In this document: one piece after another, positions 28,709 to 38,019 of the stretch
Layout: each line of letters opens with the position of its first letter
Numbering within the stretch: position 1 is the first letter of the stretch
Source of the DNA: Arthrobacter saudimassiliensis
GTDB lineage: Bacteria; Actinomycetota; Actinomycetes; Actinomycetales; Micrococcaceae
DNA length: 64,000 bases
NCBI GenBank assembly: GCA_900016675.1
Contig: LN483070.1
Span: 62,001 to 126,000, forward strand
Direction: 5' to 3'
Notes under the pieces: model-generated
What the model was told of the DNA's origin: nothing
Database searches by the model: none
What the model saw: only the letters and a program-made list of their open reading frames with translations
Program-made: the position numbers and the translations under genes

Positions 28709-28745
28709 CATGTCCGGCGGCTGCGTCCGGCAGCGGGCCGGGAAC

Positions 28746-29084
28746 CTAGTTGATCGTGTCTTCGTGGCCGAGCGCGCCGGCCGCCCTGGCGGCAAGCAGC
28801 GCCTGCTCCCGATCGTGCCGGGCACGGTCAAGTTCCCACTCCGCCGACTCGACTGCCGCTTCGGCTATGGCAACTGCCTCCAGGTGCACCTCGGCGGGCA
28901 GGACGGCCGTCGGAACGGCCTGTTCGGCGAGGCCGTCACCGGCACAGCCCCCATGCCCTCCCACCGGCCGGAGATCCACGGTGTAGTCGAGGCTCTGGAG
29001 GATCAAGGGGTACGCCGATCCGGGCCGGACGGAGCCGTGCGCAGGTACGGGCGCAGGGACGGGCGAAAATGGGGTTTGGGTCAA
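28746..29084 (-). CDS. Hypothetical protein, start uncertain
   Basis: A possible 112-residue protein from the TTG at 29084, which has AGGA eight bases upstream; the frame stays open to 29276, but that stretch looks non-coding. The C-terminal third (EVHLEAVAIAEAAVESAEWE and on) would form a regular amphipathic helix, which argues that the frame is real. I recognise no domain. It ends close to the tRNA terminator. The coding call rests on composition only. Confidence 0.4.
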   Translation of the reverse strand: MTQTPFSPVPAPVPAHGSVRPGSAYPLILQSLDYTVDLRPVGGHGGCAGDGLAEQAVPTAVLPAEVHLEAVAIAEAAVESAEWELDRARHDREQALLAARAAGALGHEDTIN

Positions 29085-29242
29085 ACGGGGTTCCTGACGA
29101 TTGCAGGATAAGAAATACACCGGGGTGAGAAGCCGGCCCACAGTTATCCAAGTGGTGGCTGCCGATGCGGCAGCGCCTGATACGGCGACGCTACCGTGCC
29201 CGCGCCGTTTAAGCCACCTATGCAGATGAGGCCGGTGAGGGC

Positions 29243-29866
29243 CTAGAAGTCCTCCGGGCGGAGGTTCTGCGCCCATCGGCTGATCTCGGCGTCGTCCGGA
29301 AGCGGGGCTCCCGGCTGTGGCTTGGTCGGCTCCTGTCCTGCGTCGGTGTCCGGCTTGCCTGCTGTCCCCGCGCGGGGCGCCTCCGGTGCGGCCGGCCGGT
29401 CAGCCGGCGCGGGCTCCGCGGCGGGAGCATCGGCCTTGGCTGCCGGGGCAGCCGCGCCGGTTCCAGCGCCGGCGGCGCCGTCCGTCGAGGACACAGGGGG
29501 CTGGTCCGACCGGTTCTGCGGCTGGGGATGGGCAGCGAGGCTGGTGACCGCCACGCTGGCGGCGCGGAGCCCGGAGCCGGTGAACTGGGCGTAGAGCTTG
29601 ACGGCTTTGACGGCCTGTCCCTGGGCGATGGCGGCATATACCTGCCGGTGCTGCTCGGGCTCCAGCAGCCGGGCGGCTTCACGGGCGGTCTGCGCCGACG
29701 CGCCGGCCGGCAGTTTCGGCTTCTGGGCCTGGCCTGCCCCCTGCCGGCCCGGCTCCGGGCGGGCGTCCGCGGCCGGCGACTCGTGCCGCTTCTTCCGCGC
29801 CCGATCCATCAGGAAATTCACAAGCAGGATCGCAGCAACAAAGAGGACGATCACGACAAACTCCAT
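29243..29866 (-). CDS. Membrane-anchored protein with ribosomal L7/L12-like segment
   Basis: A 207-residue protein with one N-terminal membrane helix (residues 2-20, EFVVIVLFVAAILLVNFLM), a basic patch and a cytosolic body. Residues about 72-110, with AIAQGQAVKAVKLYAQFTG then SGLRAASVAVTSLA, resemble the C-terminal domain of ribosomal protein L7/L12, as found in several actinobacterial membrane proteins. The rest is Ala/Pro-rich and probably disordered, ending in SRWAQNLRPEDF. A TAGGAT box six bases before the ATG suggests leaderless expression. Function unknown. Confidence 0.75.
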   Translation of the reverse strand: MEFVVIVLFVAAILLVNFLMDRARKKRHESPAADARPEPGRQGAGQAQKPKLPAGASAQTAREAARLLEPEQHRQVYAAIAQGQAVKAVKLYAQFTGSGLRAASVAVTSLAAHPQPQNRSDQPPVSSTDGAAGAGTGAAAPAAKADAPAAEPAPADRPAAPEAPRAGTAGKPDTDAGQEPTKPQPGAPLPDDAEISRWAQNLRPEDF

Positions 29867-29872
29867 ACTTCG

Positions 29873-29878
29873 ATCCTA
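29873..29878 (-). promoter_or_regulatory. Probable -10 box for leaderless start at 29866
   Basis: TAGGAT on the minus strand ends 6 nt before the ATG. Confidence 0.55.
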
Positions 29879-30132
29879 GTAGCGGTTGACCGAGGCAGGC
29901 GCCCCTGGGGCCCTTCGGAGGGCGATCGCCCCGCCACAGTTTGGTTACGGTCCGCCCGGCAGCCCGAGAACCGGGGCAAGACGCCACGTGGGAAGCAGCC
30001 CTTGTCCCCTCGGGCGGTGGGTAAGCTGTCCCACATCCGGTATCCGCCGGGCGTTCCGCCACGGGGCGCCGGTCCGTCCCCTGCCGCTTCTCCGCTGCCG
30101 CTTAGCCGCCGCGGAACGACCCAGGAGCTCCC

Positions 30133-31023
30133 ATGTCCTCGTTGCCTCCCCCGCCCGCCGGCCAGGGTCCCGCCGTCGAACCCGATGCCTTCCTTCTGCG
30201 CCAGGACGGGGAAGCACTGCGTGCCCTGCGGGTCTGCGTAGCTGCGGGCGTGGCCGAGGTGCAGCTGCTCGGCCCCGGACCGGGCAACGCCATGGGACCG
30301 GACTTCTGGACCGAACTGCCGCTGGTCTTCGACCGGATCAGCGCCGACGACGACATCCACGCGGTGCTCATCCACGGCTCCGGCGGCAACTTCAGCTACG
30401 GCCTCGACCTAGCGGCCATGGCCCCGGTCTTCGCCCCTGCCCTGCGCCCCGGCCCGCCGGATGCCCGGCAGCGCGAGGAGTTCCGGCGGCGGATCGCGGC
30501 CCTGCAGGACGCCGTCACTTCGGTGGCGCGGTGCGCCAAACCGGTGATCGCGGCGGTGGACGGCTGGTGCATCGGCGGCGGGGTCGATGTCATCGCCGCC
30601 GCGGATATCCGCATCGCCTCGCCGGCCGCGAGGTTCAGCATCAGGGAGGTCAAGGTGGCCATCGTGGCCGACCTGGGTTCGCTCCAGCGCCTTCCCGCCA
30701 TCATCGGCGAGGGACCGACCCGCCATCTGGCCCTCACCGGAGAGGATGTCGACGCCGCCCGGGCGCTCAGCCTCGGCCTGGTCACCGAAACCGCCGAGGA
30801 CGTCCTCGCCCGGGGCCGGGAGCTGGCCGCAGCGGTCGCCGCCAATCCGCCGCTGGTGGTGCAGGGCGTCAAGCACGTGATGAACCAGCGGATCGGCCCG
30901 CAGGTGCAGGCCGGACTGGACTATGTGCAGGTGTGGAACAGCGCCTTCCTGCCCAGTGCGGACTTTGCTGAGGCCGCAGAAGCCTTTGCCGGGCGGCGGG
31001 CCCCGGTCTACCGCGGCCGGTAG
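30133..31023 (+). CDS. Crotonase family protein, dienoyl-CoA isomerase-like
   Basis: A 296-residue enoyl-CoA hydratase/isomerase. The oxyanion-hole motifs are HGSGGNFSYGLDL and VDGWCIGGGVDVIAAADIR. The stretch EVKVAIVADLGSLQRLP closely matches delta3,5-delta2,4-dienoyl-CoA isomerases, where Glu and Asp in these positions shuttle protons. A role in oxidising unsaturated fatty acids is therefore likelier than plain hydration. A 35-residue Pro-rich N-terminus precedes the fold. AGGAG lies before the ATG. It is monocistronic. Confidence 0.88.
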   Translation: MSSLPPPPAGQGPAVEPDAFLLRQDGEALRALRVCVAAGVAEVQLLGPGPGNAMGPDFWTELPLVFDRISADDDIHAVLIHGSGGNFSYGLDLAAMAPVFAPALRPGPPDARQREEFRRRIAALQDAVTSVARCAKPVIAAVDGWCIGGGVDVIAAADIRIASPAARFSIREVKVAIVADLGSLQRLPAIIGEGPTRHLALTGEDVDAARALSLGLVTETAEDVLARGRELAAAVAANPPLVVQGVKHVMNQRIGPQVQAGLDYVQVWNSAFLPSADFAEAAEAFAGRRAPVYRGR

Positions 31024-31098
31024 TTCCGCTGCGGCACCGCCCACGCGGCACGCAGCGGCCCGTGCGCATGCCATCCGCGGACATGGGGCAGATCACAT

Positions 31099-31104
31099 TA
31101 TGGT
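31099..31104 (+). promoter_or_regulatory. Probable -10 box for leaderless start at 31111
   Basis: TATGGT ends 6 nt before the ATG of the nitroreductase-like gene. Confidence 0.55.
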
Positions 31105-31110
31105 GTTGGC

Positions 31111-32151
31111 ATGTTCGCATTCGATGCATGGGGGGCCATCATTGAGGACGCCCACCGATATCCGTCACCGCACAACTCGCAGCCGATCAAGGTGGAGCTG
31201 CGCTCCCCGACGCAGGCCGCCGTCTACTACGACCTTGATCTGGGGCTGCCCGCGGAATCGTACGGAATCCCCTTTGCCCATGTCTGCGCGGGTGTCTTCC
31301 TGGAGTCGCTGAAGGTCTGTGCCCTGGCCCGCGGCTACGCGCTCCGGGAAGAGCTTCACCTCAGCGAGATGGACTTCTCATCTGCGGACCGGCTGCACCT
31401 CATCGGCGAAGTCACCCTGGTGCCCCGCACCCCCACCGACGAAGACCTGGCCGTCCATCGGGCCTTCCTCGGACGGCAGACCTCGCGCCGTCCCTATGAC
31501 AACACGCTGGTGGATCCCGCGGCAGTTGTCGAGGCCGAGGCCACGGCACGGCGGCACGGCCATGAGTTCCGCAGCTCCAGCGATCCGACGCTCGTCCGTA
31601 CGCTGGTACACGTCAACCAGGCGACCTTGTTCGACGACCTGCGCAATGACGCCGTCCACCGGGAAATCCTCACCTGGCTCCGGTTCTCCCGCGCCGAAGC
31701 CGCTCGGCGCGGAGACGGGCTGAGCGCGGAAACCATGCTGATGCCGGGGCCGGTCCTGCGGTTCGCCATGCAGCACCGGGGCCTGTGGGAGGCGCCGCTC
31801 ATCGGCGCGCTCATCCGCAGGATCTACCTGAACACCATGCGTGGAGTGCGCCAGCTGGGCTGGCTCGAGGGCCCCTTCAGCGGACCCGCCGACTATCTGG
31901 AGGCCGGTCGCGCCTTCATGCAGGTGTGGCTCGGGTTCACCCGCCGCAACATCTACCTGCATCCCTTCGGCACGGTCATCACGAATCCCCATTCCCACGC
32001 CGAGTTCGCCGCGGCCGTCGGAGCCGAGGAGACCGCGGGGCGGATGGCGTGGATGCTCTTCCGCTTCGGCCACAGCGCAGCTCCGCCCAGGGCGCACCGC
32101 CGCCCGGCCTCAGCCATGATCGTCCCTTCGCTCAAGGAGCCGCAGCCGTGA
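31111..32151 (+). CDS. Nitroreductase-like flavoprotein
   Basis: A 346-residue protein with nitroreductase-fold marks: SPHNSQPIKVEL at residues 19-30 (the N-S-Q-P FMN site) and the internally doubled organisation of the larger Acg-like members. A second block, GRQTSRRPYDNTL, near residue 125 supports this. It probably binds FMN and uses NAD(P)H. The stop overlaps the start of the PaaK-like gene (GTGA), so the two are co-translated and probably act on one substrate. The substrate is unknown. Confidence 0.8.
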   Translation: MFAFDAWGAIIEDAHRYPSPHNSQPIKVELRSPTQAAVYYDLDLGLPAESYGIPFAHVCAGVFLESLKVCALARGYALREELHLSEMDFSSADRLHLIGEVTLVPRTPTDEDLAVHRAFLGRQTSRRPYDNTLVDPAAVVEAEATARRHGHEFRSSSDPTLVRTLVHVNQATLFDDLRNDAVHREILTWLRFSRAEAARRGDGLSAETMLMPGPVLRFAMQHRGLWEAPLIGALIRRIYLNTMRGVRQLGWLEGPFSGPADYLEAGRAFMQVWLGFTRRNIYLHPFGTVITNPHSHAEFAAAVGAEETAGRMAWMLFRFGHSAAPPRAHRRPASAMIVPSLKEPQP

Positions 32152-33725
32152 AAAAGTTGCTGATCTTCGCCTTCGTCACCGTCCAGGAACGGTTCGTCCG
32201 GCTGTTCATGCCCCGGGTGGCCACCCACAAGCTGCTCCTGCTTCCCGGCATCGAATCCTTCCGGTGGACCATGGGCCGGTGGCGCGCCTGGCGCACCTTT
32301 GAACTCGCCGCCCGAAAGGTGCCCGCCTACCGCCAGTTCCTGGAAAAGCAGGACTTCCCGGGCCGGCTGCCCGGGAAGGGCAGGATCTGCGACGAGTTCG
32401 CCCGGATTCCGGAAATGGACAAGGACAGCTACATCCGGCCCTGGAGCACCGCGGAGCGCTGCATCGGCGGGCGGCTGCCGAGGCGTGGCGTGGTGGTGGA
32501 CGAGTCCTCGGGCAGCTCCGGCGTGCCCACCAGCTGGGTCCGCGGCCCGGATGAGCGGGAGGCCACCCGGCAGCTGCTGCAGCTTGGCTTTGCCCGCACG
32601 GCCGCCGACCTCGACAAGCAGCCTTTTGTGCTCAACGCCTTCTCCCTCGGTGCGTGGGCGACCGGCATGAACGTCACGTCGTCGCTGACGGACGTCACCA
32701 TGATCAAATCGATCGGCCCCGACCGGGACAAGATCATCCAGACGATGCGGGAGTTCGGCACCGGCTACACGTACATCATCCTGAGCTACCCGCCGTTCCT
32801 GAAGGCGCTGTTCGAGGATCCCCGGCTGCCCTGGGAGGACTACGACATCGTCGCGGCCTTCGGCGGCGAGGGCATCAGCGAGAACATGCGTGCCCACATC
32901 AAGCGCTACACGCACGGCGTCTTCGGCTCCTACGGCGCCTCCGACCTGGAGATCAACCTGGCGATTGAAACGGACTTCTCCGTCGCCGTCCGTCAGGCCG
33001 TGGCGCAGAACCCCGAGCTGGCTGCGCGCATCACCAAACAGGAGGAGTACGGCGTGCTGCCGATGATCTTCCAGTTCAATCCGTACGGCTACCTGATCGA
33101 GACCAACGACGCCGGTGAGCTGCTGGTCACGATCGTGCGCCGGGAGAACATCAACCCGCGCATCCGCTACAACATCCACGACCGCGGACACGTGATGCGG
33201 GTGCGGGAGCTGGTGCCGATCCTGCGGGAGTACGGCCTCCACGATGTCCTGCGCGAACAGCTGCTGGACCTGCCGCTGCTGTTCCACTACGGCCGGTCCG
33301 ACCTGTCGGTGGACTTCAACGGCGCCGTCGTCGCCCCCGACGCGCTGCGGGACGTCATCTACAACGAGCCGGACCTGCTCGACGCCGTCGAGAACCACCG
33401 GCTGATCAGCTACGAGGACGCCGCCGGGAACCGTCAGCTGCACATTGCGCTGCAGCTGACCCGGCAGGCCGGCGACGCCGGCACCCTGGACGTCGAACGG
33501 TACCGCCCGCACGTTCTCGCCGAGCTGCGCCGGATGAACGGAGACTTCAACAACGCCATCCTCACCGCCCCGGCATCGACCCTGCCCACCGTGGCCTTCT
33601 ACCCCTACCGGACGGGGCCGTTCATCGACGACGGACGCAAGCTGAAGAACGAGTACGTCTGGCAGCTGGACGCCGGGGAAGCCGCCCGCTGGGACCTGGA
33701 CCTGTCCTACCCGGCGGAGCCGTAA
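32148..33725 (+). CDS. PaaK/CapK-like adenylate-forming enzyme
   Basis: A 525-residue protein of the phenylacetate-CoA ligase (PaaK/CapK) branch of adenylating enzymes. The ATP-loop-like DESSGSSGVPTSWVRG is near residue 115, and FGSYGASDLEIN, GELLVTIVRREN and RYNIHDRGHV follow in family order. Such enzymes activate a carboxylic acid as its AMP ester, often for transfer to CoA or another acceptor. It starts at the GTG inside the nitroreductase stop codon. The N-terminus resembles the long CapK-type versions. The coupling suggests a small redox/activation pathway of unknown product. Confidence 0.82.
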   Translation: MKKLLIFAFVTVQERFVRLFMPRVATHKLLLLPGIESFRWTMGRWRAWRTFELAARKVPAYRQFLEKQDFPGRLPGKGRICDEFARIPEMDKDSYIRPWSTAERCIGGRLPRRGVVVDESSGSSGVPTSWVRGPDEREATRQLLQLGFARTAADLDKQPFVLNAFSLGAWATGMNVTSSLTDVTMIKSIGPDRDKIIQTMREFGTGYTYIILSYPPFLKALFEDPRLPWEDYDIVAAFGGEGISENMRAHIKRYTHGVFGSYGASDLEINLAIETDFSVAVRQAVAQNPELAARITKQEEYGVLPMIFQFNPYGYLIETNDAGELLVTIVRRENINPRIRYNIHDRGHVMRVRELVPILREYGLHDVLREQLLDLPLLFHYGRSDLSVDFNGAVVAPDALRDVIYNEPDLLDAVENHRLISYEDAAGNRQLHIALQLTRQAGDAGTLDVERYRPHVLAELRRMNGDFNNAILTAPASTLPTVAFYPYRTGPFIDDGRKLKNEYVWQLDAGEAARWDLDLSYPAEP

Positions 33726-33754
33726 CGGCCGGCCGCAGCCGAGGCCGGCCGGCT

Positions 33755-35932
33755 CTAGGCCTTCAGCGCCAGGACGAACGGCAGCACGGCGGAGGCTCCG
33801 GCCTGCCGCAGCACCCGCCCGGCTTCGGTGAGGGTCCACCGGCTGTCCGCGAAGTCGTCCACGAGCAGCACCGGCCCCGGGTTGGCGGCGAACCACTCCG
33901 CCCCGCCCTCGGGCACCGCGAACCGCTCCCACACCGCGGCCAGCCGGAAGGCGCTGTTGCCGCCGGATGACCCCTGCGGCCCGCCGTTCACGGCCTGCAG
34001 CTCGCCGAGGTACGGCAGCCGGCCAAGCTCCGAGATGCCCCGGGCCAGCGAGCCGACCAGCGCCGGCCGGGACCGGGACGGGATGCTCACGACGGCGACG
34101 GGGCGCTCGGCCCAGCCCCACTGCGCCAGCACCTGGACGCAGCCCTGCACCAGGGCCCGGTCCACCTCGGTGTCCGGGGCGCCGGGCGCGAACAGCTCCC
34201 GCAGCCGGCCGCCCCAGCCGAGGTCGGTGAGCCGGGCCAGGGCACGGCCGGGCTGCACCGCGGCGTCGGGCTTGATCTTGCCCTTGGCTGCAATGCCGAG
34301 CCGGTCCATGCCGGTGGGATACATGCCGCGCGGGTCGATCTCCACCCCCACCTTCTGCAGTGCCTGCGCGGCGTCCTGCCGCGCGTCGTCGGCCACGGTG
34401 TCGGAGAACCACGCGCCGGCACAGTTGTCGCAGCGCCCGCACGGCGCCGCCGCCGGATCATCGAGCTGGCGGGAGAGGAACTCCATCCGGCAGCCGGCGG
34501 TGGTTTCGTAGTCCAGCATGGCCTGCTGCTCACGGACCCGGGCCGCGGAGATCCGCTCATAGCGTTCCCGGTCGTAGTGCCAGGGACGCCCGGTGGGCTG
34601 CCAGCCTCCGCCCACCTTCTCGACCGCGCCGTCCACGGCGAGCACCTTCAGCAGCAGCTCCAGCGGCGAGCGCTTCAGGTCCACCCGGGTCTCCAGGGCG
34701 GCGGTGGACAGGACGGCCCCGCCGGCCAGCTCCGCCAGCACCGCGTTGGCCGGCTGTTCGGCGGGCATGGACGCGGTGGCGAAGTACTCCCAGATGTCCT
34801 TGTCCTCGGCTCCGGGCAGCAGCAGGACGTCGGCGTTCGGGGTGCCGCGGCCGGCGCGGCCGACCTGCTGGTAATAGGCCACGGGCGACGACGGCGCGCC
34901 CAGATGCACCACGAAGCCCAGGTCCGGTTTGTCGAATCCCATGCCCAGCGCGCTGGTGGCGACCAGGGCCTTGACCTCATTGGCCTTCAGCGCAGCTTCT
35001 GCGGCCTCCCGCTCGGCCGGGTCGGTGCGGCCGGTGTAGGAGAGCACCCGGTGCCCGGCCTTCTGCAGCAGCCGGGCGGTGTCTTCGGCGGCGGAGACGG
35101 TGAGCGTGTAGATGATGCCGCTGCCCGGCAGGTCCTCCAGGTGGGTCAGCAGCCAGGCCAGCCGGGCCCGCGGATTGGGCAGCCGGAGCACGCCCAGCCG
35201 CAGCGAATCCCGGGCCAGGGCACCGCGGATGGTGTAGACGTCTTCGCCGCCGGCGGCCAGCTGCTCCTCGACGTCCGCCACCACGCGGGAGTTGGCCGTG
35301 GCGGTGGTGGCCAGCACCGGCACCGTCCCGGGCAGCTGCTCAATCAGGCTGCGGATGCGGCGGTAGTCCGGCCGGAAGTCGTGGCCCCAGTCGGAGATGC
35401 AGTGCGCCTCGTCGATCACCAGCAGCCCGGACCGGGCGATCAGCTCGGGCAGGTGCTGCTCGCGGAAGGCCGGGTTGTTCAGCCGCTCCGGGGAGACCAG
35501 CAGGACGTCGACGTCGTCGGCGGCCAGCCGGGCGGAGATGTCCTGCCATTCGAGCTGGTTGGCGGAGTTGATCGCCGCTGCCCGCACCCCGGCCCGTTCG
35601 GCGGCGGCCACCTGGTCCCGCATCAGGGCCAGCAACGGGGAGACAATCAGGGTCGGGCCCGCCCCGCGGGCCCGCAGCAGCAGGCTGGCCACGAAGTAGA
35701 CGGCGGACTTGCCCCAGCCCGTGCGCTGCACCACCAGCGCCCGGCGGCCTCCCTGGACCAGCGCCTCAATGGCCTCGTACTGGCCGGGGTGGAAGTCGGC
35801 GGAGTCGTTGCCGACCAGCGCCCGCAGCCGGGCGACGGCCTCCGCCCGCAGCTGCGGGCCGCCGGCGGCCGGGTTCGGGGCGGCGCCGGCTCCGGCGCGA
35901 TCGTTTCCTGCAGTGTCCTCGGCGGTGTCCAT
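33755..35932 (-). CDS. RecQ family DNA helicase with C-terminal phosphoribosyltransferase-like domain
   Basis: A 725-residue superfamily 2 helicase that unwinds DNA 3' to 5' in repair. Walker A is QRTGWGKSAVYF, motif II is VIDEAHCISDWGHDFR, motif III TTATAN, and QQVGRAGRG is motif VI. A four-Cys zinc site follows (CRMEFL, then CGRCDNC). Instead of an HRDC domain, the C-terminus (about 590-725) ends with VLLVDDFADSRWT, which looks like the PRPP-binding loop of type I phosphoribosyltransferases. This RecQ/PRTase layout recurs in actinobacteria. The ATG at 35932 is chosen; an in-frame GTG lies nine bases upstream. Divergent from the phosphomannomutase gene. Confidence 0.92.
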   Translation of the reverse strand: MDTAEDTAGNDRAGAGAAPNPAAGGPQLRAEAVARLRALVGNDSADFHPGQYEAIEALVQGGRRALVVQRTGWGKSAVYFVASLLLRARGAGPTLIVSPLLALMRDQVAAAERAGVRAAAINSANQLEWQDISARLAADDVDVLLVSPERLNNPAFREQHLPELIARSGLLVIDEAHCISDWGHDFRPDYRRIRSLIEQLPGTVPVLATTATANSRVVADVEEQLAAGGEDVYTIRGALARDSLRLGVLRLPNPRARLAWLLTHLEDLPGSGIIYTLTVSAAEDTARLLQKAGHRVLSYTGRTDPAEREAAEAALKANEVKALVATSALGMGFDKPDLGFVVHLGAPSSPVAYYQQVGRAGRGTPNADVLLLPGAEDKDIWEYFATASMPAEQPANAVLAELAGGAVLSTAALETRVDLKRSPLELLLKVLAVDGAVEKVGGGWQPTGRPWHYDRERYERISAARVREQQAMLDYETTAGCRMEFLSRQLDDPAAAPCGRCDNCAGAWFSDTVADDARQDAAQALQKVGVEIDPRGMYPTGMDRLGIAAKGKIKPDAAVQPGRALARLTDLGWGGRLRELFAPGAPDTEVDRALVQGCVQVLAQWGWAERPVAVVSIPSRSRPALVGSLARGISELGRLPYLGELQAVNGGPQGSSGGNSAFRLAAVWERFAVPEGGAEWFAANPGPVLLVDDFADSRWTLTEAGRVLRQAGASAVLPFVLALKA

Positions 35933-36072
35933 GCCATCCACTATTCCAGCCCCGCCTGACAGTTTCGTCCCGCCCCCGGTCCGGCTGTGGACGGCGGCCG
36001 CCGGCGTACAGGTGCCTGCCCGGCCCGGCGGGCGCGGACCGCCGTGCAGGGCGCGGCACGGAACCGGGCCTA

Positions 36073-36078
36073 TAGACT
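36073..36078 (+). promoter_or_regulatory. Probable -10 box for leaderless GTG start at 36086
   Basis: TAGACT, within TATAGACT, ends 7 nt before the GTG. Confidence 0.5.
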
Positions 36079-36085
36079 GCATCAG

Positions 36086-37492
36086 GTGAACAGTGCAATC
36101 GACCTCTCGGCATCCTTCAAGGCCTACGACGTGCGCGGCGTGGTGGGCGAGACCATCACCCCGGACAGCGTCCGGGCCGTCGGCGCGGCCTTCGTGGACG
36201 TGCTGGGCCTTCAGGGACAGACCGTCCTGGTGGGCGGGGACATGCGCCCCTCCTCCCCGGAGTTCATCAAGGATTTCGCCGACGGCGCCACCGCCCGCGG
36301 CGCGAACGTCCTGCTCCTGGACCTGATCTCCACCGATGAGCTGTACTACGCCTGCGGCGTGATGGACATGCCCGGCGTGACCTTCACCGCCAGCCACAAT
36401 CCGGCCCAGTACAACGGCATCAAGATGGCCCGCGCCGGTGCCGTGCCGATTTCCGCCGATTCCGGCCTCAAGGACATCCAGGCCCGCGCCGAGCACTACC
36501 TGGCCGAGGGCAGCATTCCCGCCGCCGCCGTGCGCGGCACGATCAGCGTCCGGGACATCCTGGCCGACTACGCGGGCTACCTGCGCAGCCTGGTCGACCT
36601 GTCCGGCATCCGGCCGCTGAAGGTCGTGGTGGACGCCGGCAACGGCATGGCCGGCATGACCACTCCCGCGGTCCTGGGCGACACCATCCTGCCTGCGCTG
36701 CCGCTGGAGATCGTCCCGCTGTACTTCGAACTCGACGGTTCCTTCCCCAACCACCCGGCCAACCCGCTGGAGCCGGAAAACCTGCGGGACCTGCAGGCCG
36801 CCGTCGTCGCGCACGGCGCCGACATCGGGCTGGCGTTCGACGGCGACGCTGACCGCTGCTTCGTCATCGACGAAAAGGGCGAGCCGGTCAGCCCCTCGGC
36901 GATCACCGCCCTGGTGGCCCGCCGCGAGATCGGCCGGGCCCGGGCCGCCGGCGAACAGACCCCGGTGGTCATCCACAACTGCATCACCTCCCGCGCCGTG
37001 CCCGAGCTGGTCGAGCGTGAGGGCGGCCGGGCGGTGAGCACCCGCGTGGGCCACTCCTTCATCAAGGCCGTGATGGCCAGCGAGCAGGCGATCTTCGGCG
37101 GCGAGCACTCGGCCCATTACTACTTCCGCGATTTCTACAACGCCGACACCGGCATGCTGGCGGCCATGCATGTGCTGGCCGCCCTGGGCGAGCAGCCCCG
37201 GGCGCTGTCGGACCTGGCCCGCGAATACGAGCCGTACTTCGCCTCCGGGGAGATCAACTCGGTGGTGGAGGACGTTCCCGCTGCCGTGGCCCGGGTGCGC
37301 GGCGAATTTGAACGCGAGGGCGTGAGCACCGACGCCACCGACGGGTTGACTTTCACTTCCGATGACGGAAAGTGGTGGTTCAACCTGCGCCCCTCCAACA
37401 CGGAGCCGTTCCTGCGGCTGAACGCGGAGGCGGAGGACCTGCCCACCATGGAGCAGGTCCGCGACCGTGTCCTCAAACTGGTAAGGAGCTGA
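36086..37492 (+). CDS. manB: Phosphomannomutase/phosphoglucomutase
   Basis: A 468-residue alpha-D-phosphohexomutase that interconverts sugar 1- and 6-phosphates, feeding GDP-mannose and cell-envelope glycan synthesis. FKAYDVRGVVGE is at the N-terminus; the phosphoserine loop TASHNPAQYNGIKM, the metal loop DGDADRCF, the sugar loop GGEHSAHYYF and the phosphate loop RPSNTEPFLR are all intact. The GTG at 36086 fits a leaderless transcript. A small acidic gene follows two bases later. Confidence 0.95.
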   Translation: MNSAIDLSASFKAYDVRGVVGETITPDSVRAVGAAFVDVLGLQGQTVLVGGDMRPSSPEFIKDFADGATARGANVLLLDLISTDELYYACGVMDMPGVTFTASHNPAQYNGIKMARAGAVPISADSGLKDIQARAEHYLAEGSIPAAAVRGTISVRDILADYAGYLRSLVDLSGIRPLKVVVDAGNGMAGMTTPAVLGDTILPALPLEIVPLYFELDGSFPNHPANPLEPENLRDLQAAVVAHGADIGLAFDGDADRCFVIDEKGEPVSPSAITALVARREIGRARAAGEQTPVVIHNCITSRAVPELVEREGGRAVSTRVGHSFIKAVMASEQAIFGGEHSAHYYFRDFYNADTGMLAAMHVLAALGEQPRALSDLAREYEPYFASGEINSVVEDVPAAVARVRGEFEREGVSTDATDGLTFTSDDGKWWFNLRPSNTEPFLRLNAEAEDLPTMEQVRDRVLKLVRS

Positions 37493-37494
37493 GA

Positions 37495-37947
37495 ATGGCC
37501 GATCCCGAGCTGAACGGCGAGGTGGAAGACGACCAGGTCCAGGAGGACCTCAATGCCCTGGTGGGCACCGCCCTGGGGGTAGCCCAGGAGCAGCTGGAGG
37601 CTGTGGGGGCGTTCCTGCCCGCGGCCCTGGCCGTGCAGAAGGAGGACGGCGAGCTGCGGATGATCGCGGTCTCCCCCGAGGACAGCGACGAGGAGCTCGA
37701 CGCCGACGCGATGATCGGTGACCTGTACACCGTCCTGCTGGAGCAGCGCGACCAGTACCGCGCCGTCGCCGTTTTCTCCGACGTGCACCTGCCCGAGGAG
37801 CAGACCGATGGCATCCATGTGGTCACCGAGCACTCCGCCGGGGTCTGCATCGGCGCGGTCCAGCCTTACTCCGAGCTGGACGGCGAGTGGACCTTCGCCG
37901 ACCCGCAGTGGGAGTCCGGCGATCCCCGGATCTGGGCCGAGGACTGA
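37495..37947 (+). CDS. Acidic conserved hypothetical protein
   Basis: A 150-residue acidic cytosolic protein with no membrane segment or domain that I recognise. It begins 2 bp after the phosphomannomutase stop, with AAGGAG overlapping the end of that gene, so the two are co-transcribed and coupled. Composition is typical of a soluble folded protein (DADAMIGDLYTVLLEQRDQY). A strong bidirectional terminator follows. Function unknown. Confidence 0.8.
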   Translation: MADPELNGEVEDDQVQEDLNALVGTALGVAQEQLEAVGAFLPAALAVQKEDGELRMIAVSPEDSDEELDADAMIGDLYTVLLEQRDQYRAVAVFSDVHLPEEQTDGIHVVTEHSAGVCIGAVQPYSELDGEWTFADPQWESGDPRIWAED

Positions 37948-37955
37948 CCGACCGC

Positions 37956-38000
37956 TGAAAAGGCCCGGCCTTCCCCGAGGGGAAAGGCCGGGCCTTTTCA
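37956..38000. terminator. Bidirectional terminator between hypothetical gene and pckG
   Basis: A 17-bp perfect inverted repeat (TGAAAAGGCCCGGCCTT and its complement) between convergent genes; A and T runs flank the GC stem, so it can stop both transcripts. Confidence 0.9.
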
Positions 38001-38019
38001 GCTGTTGCGCCGGGCGGGG

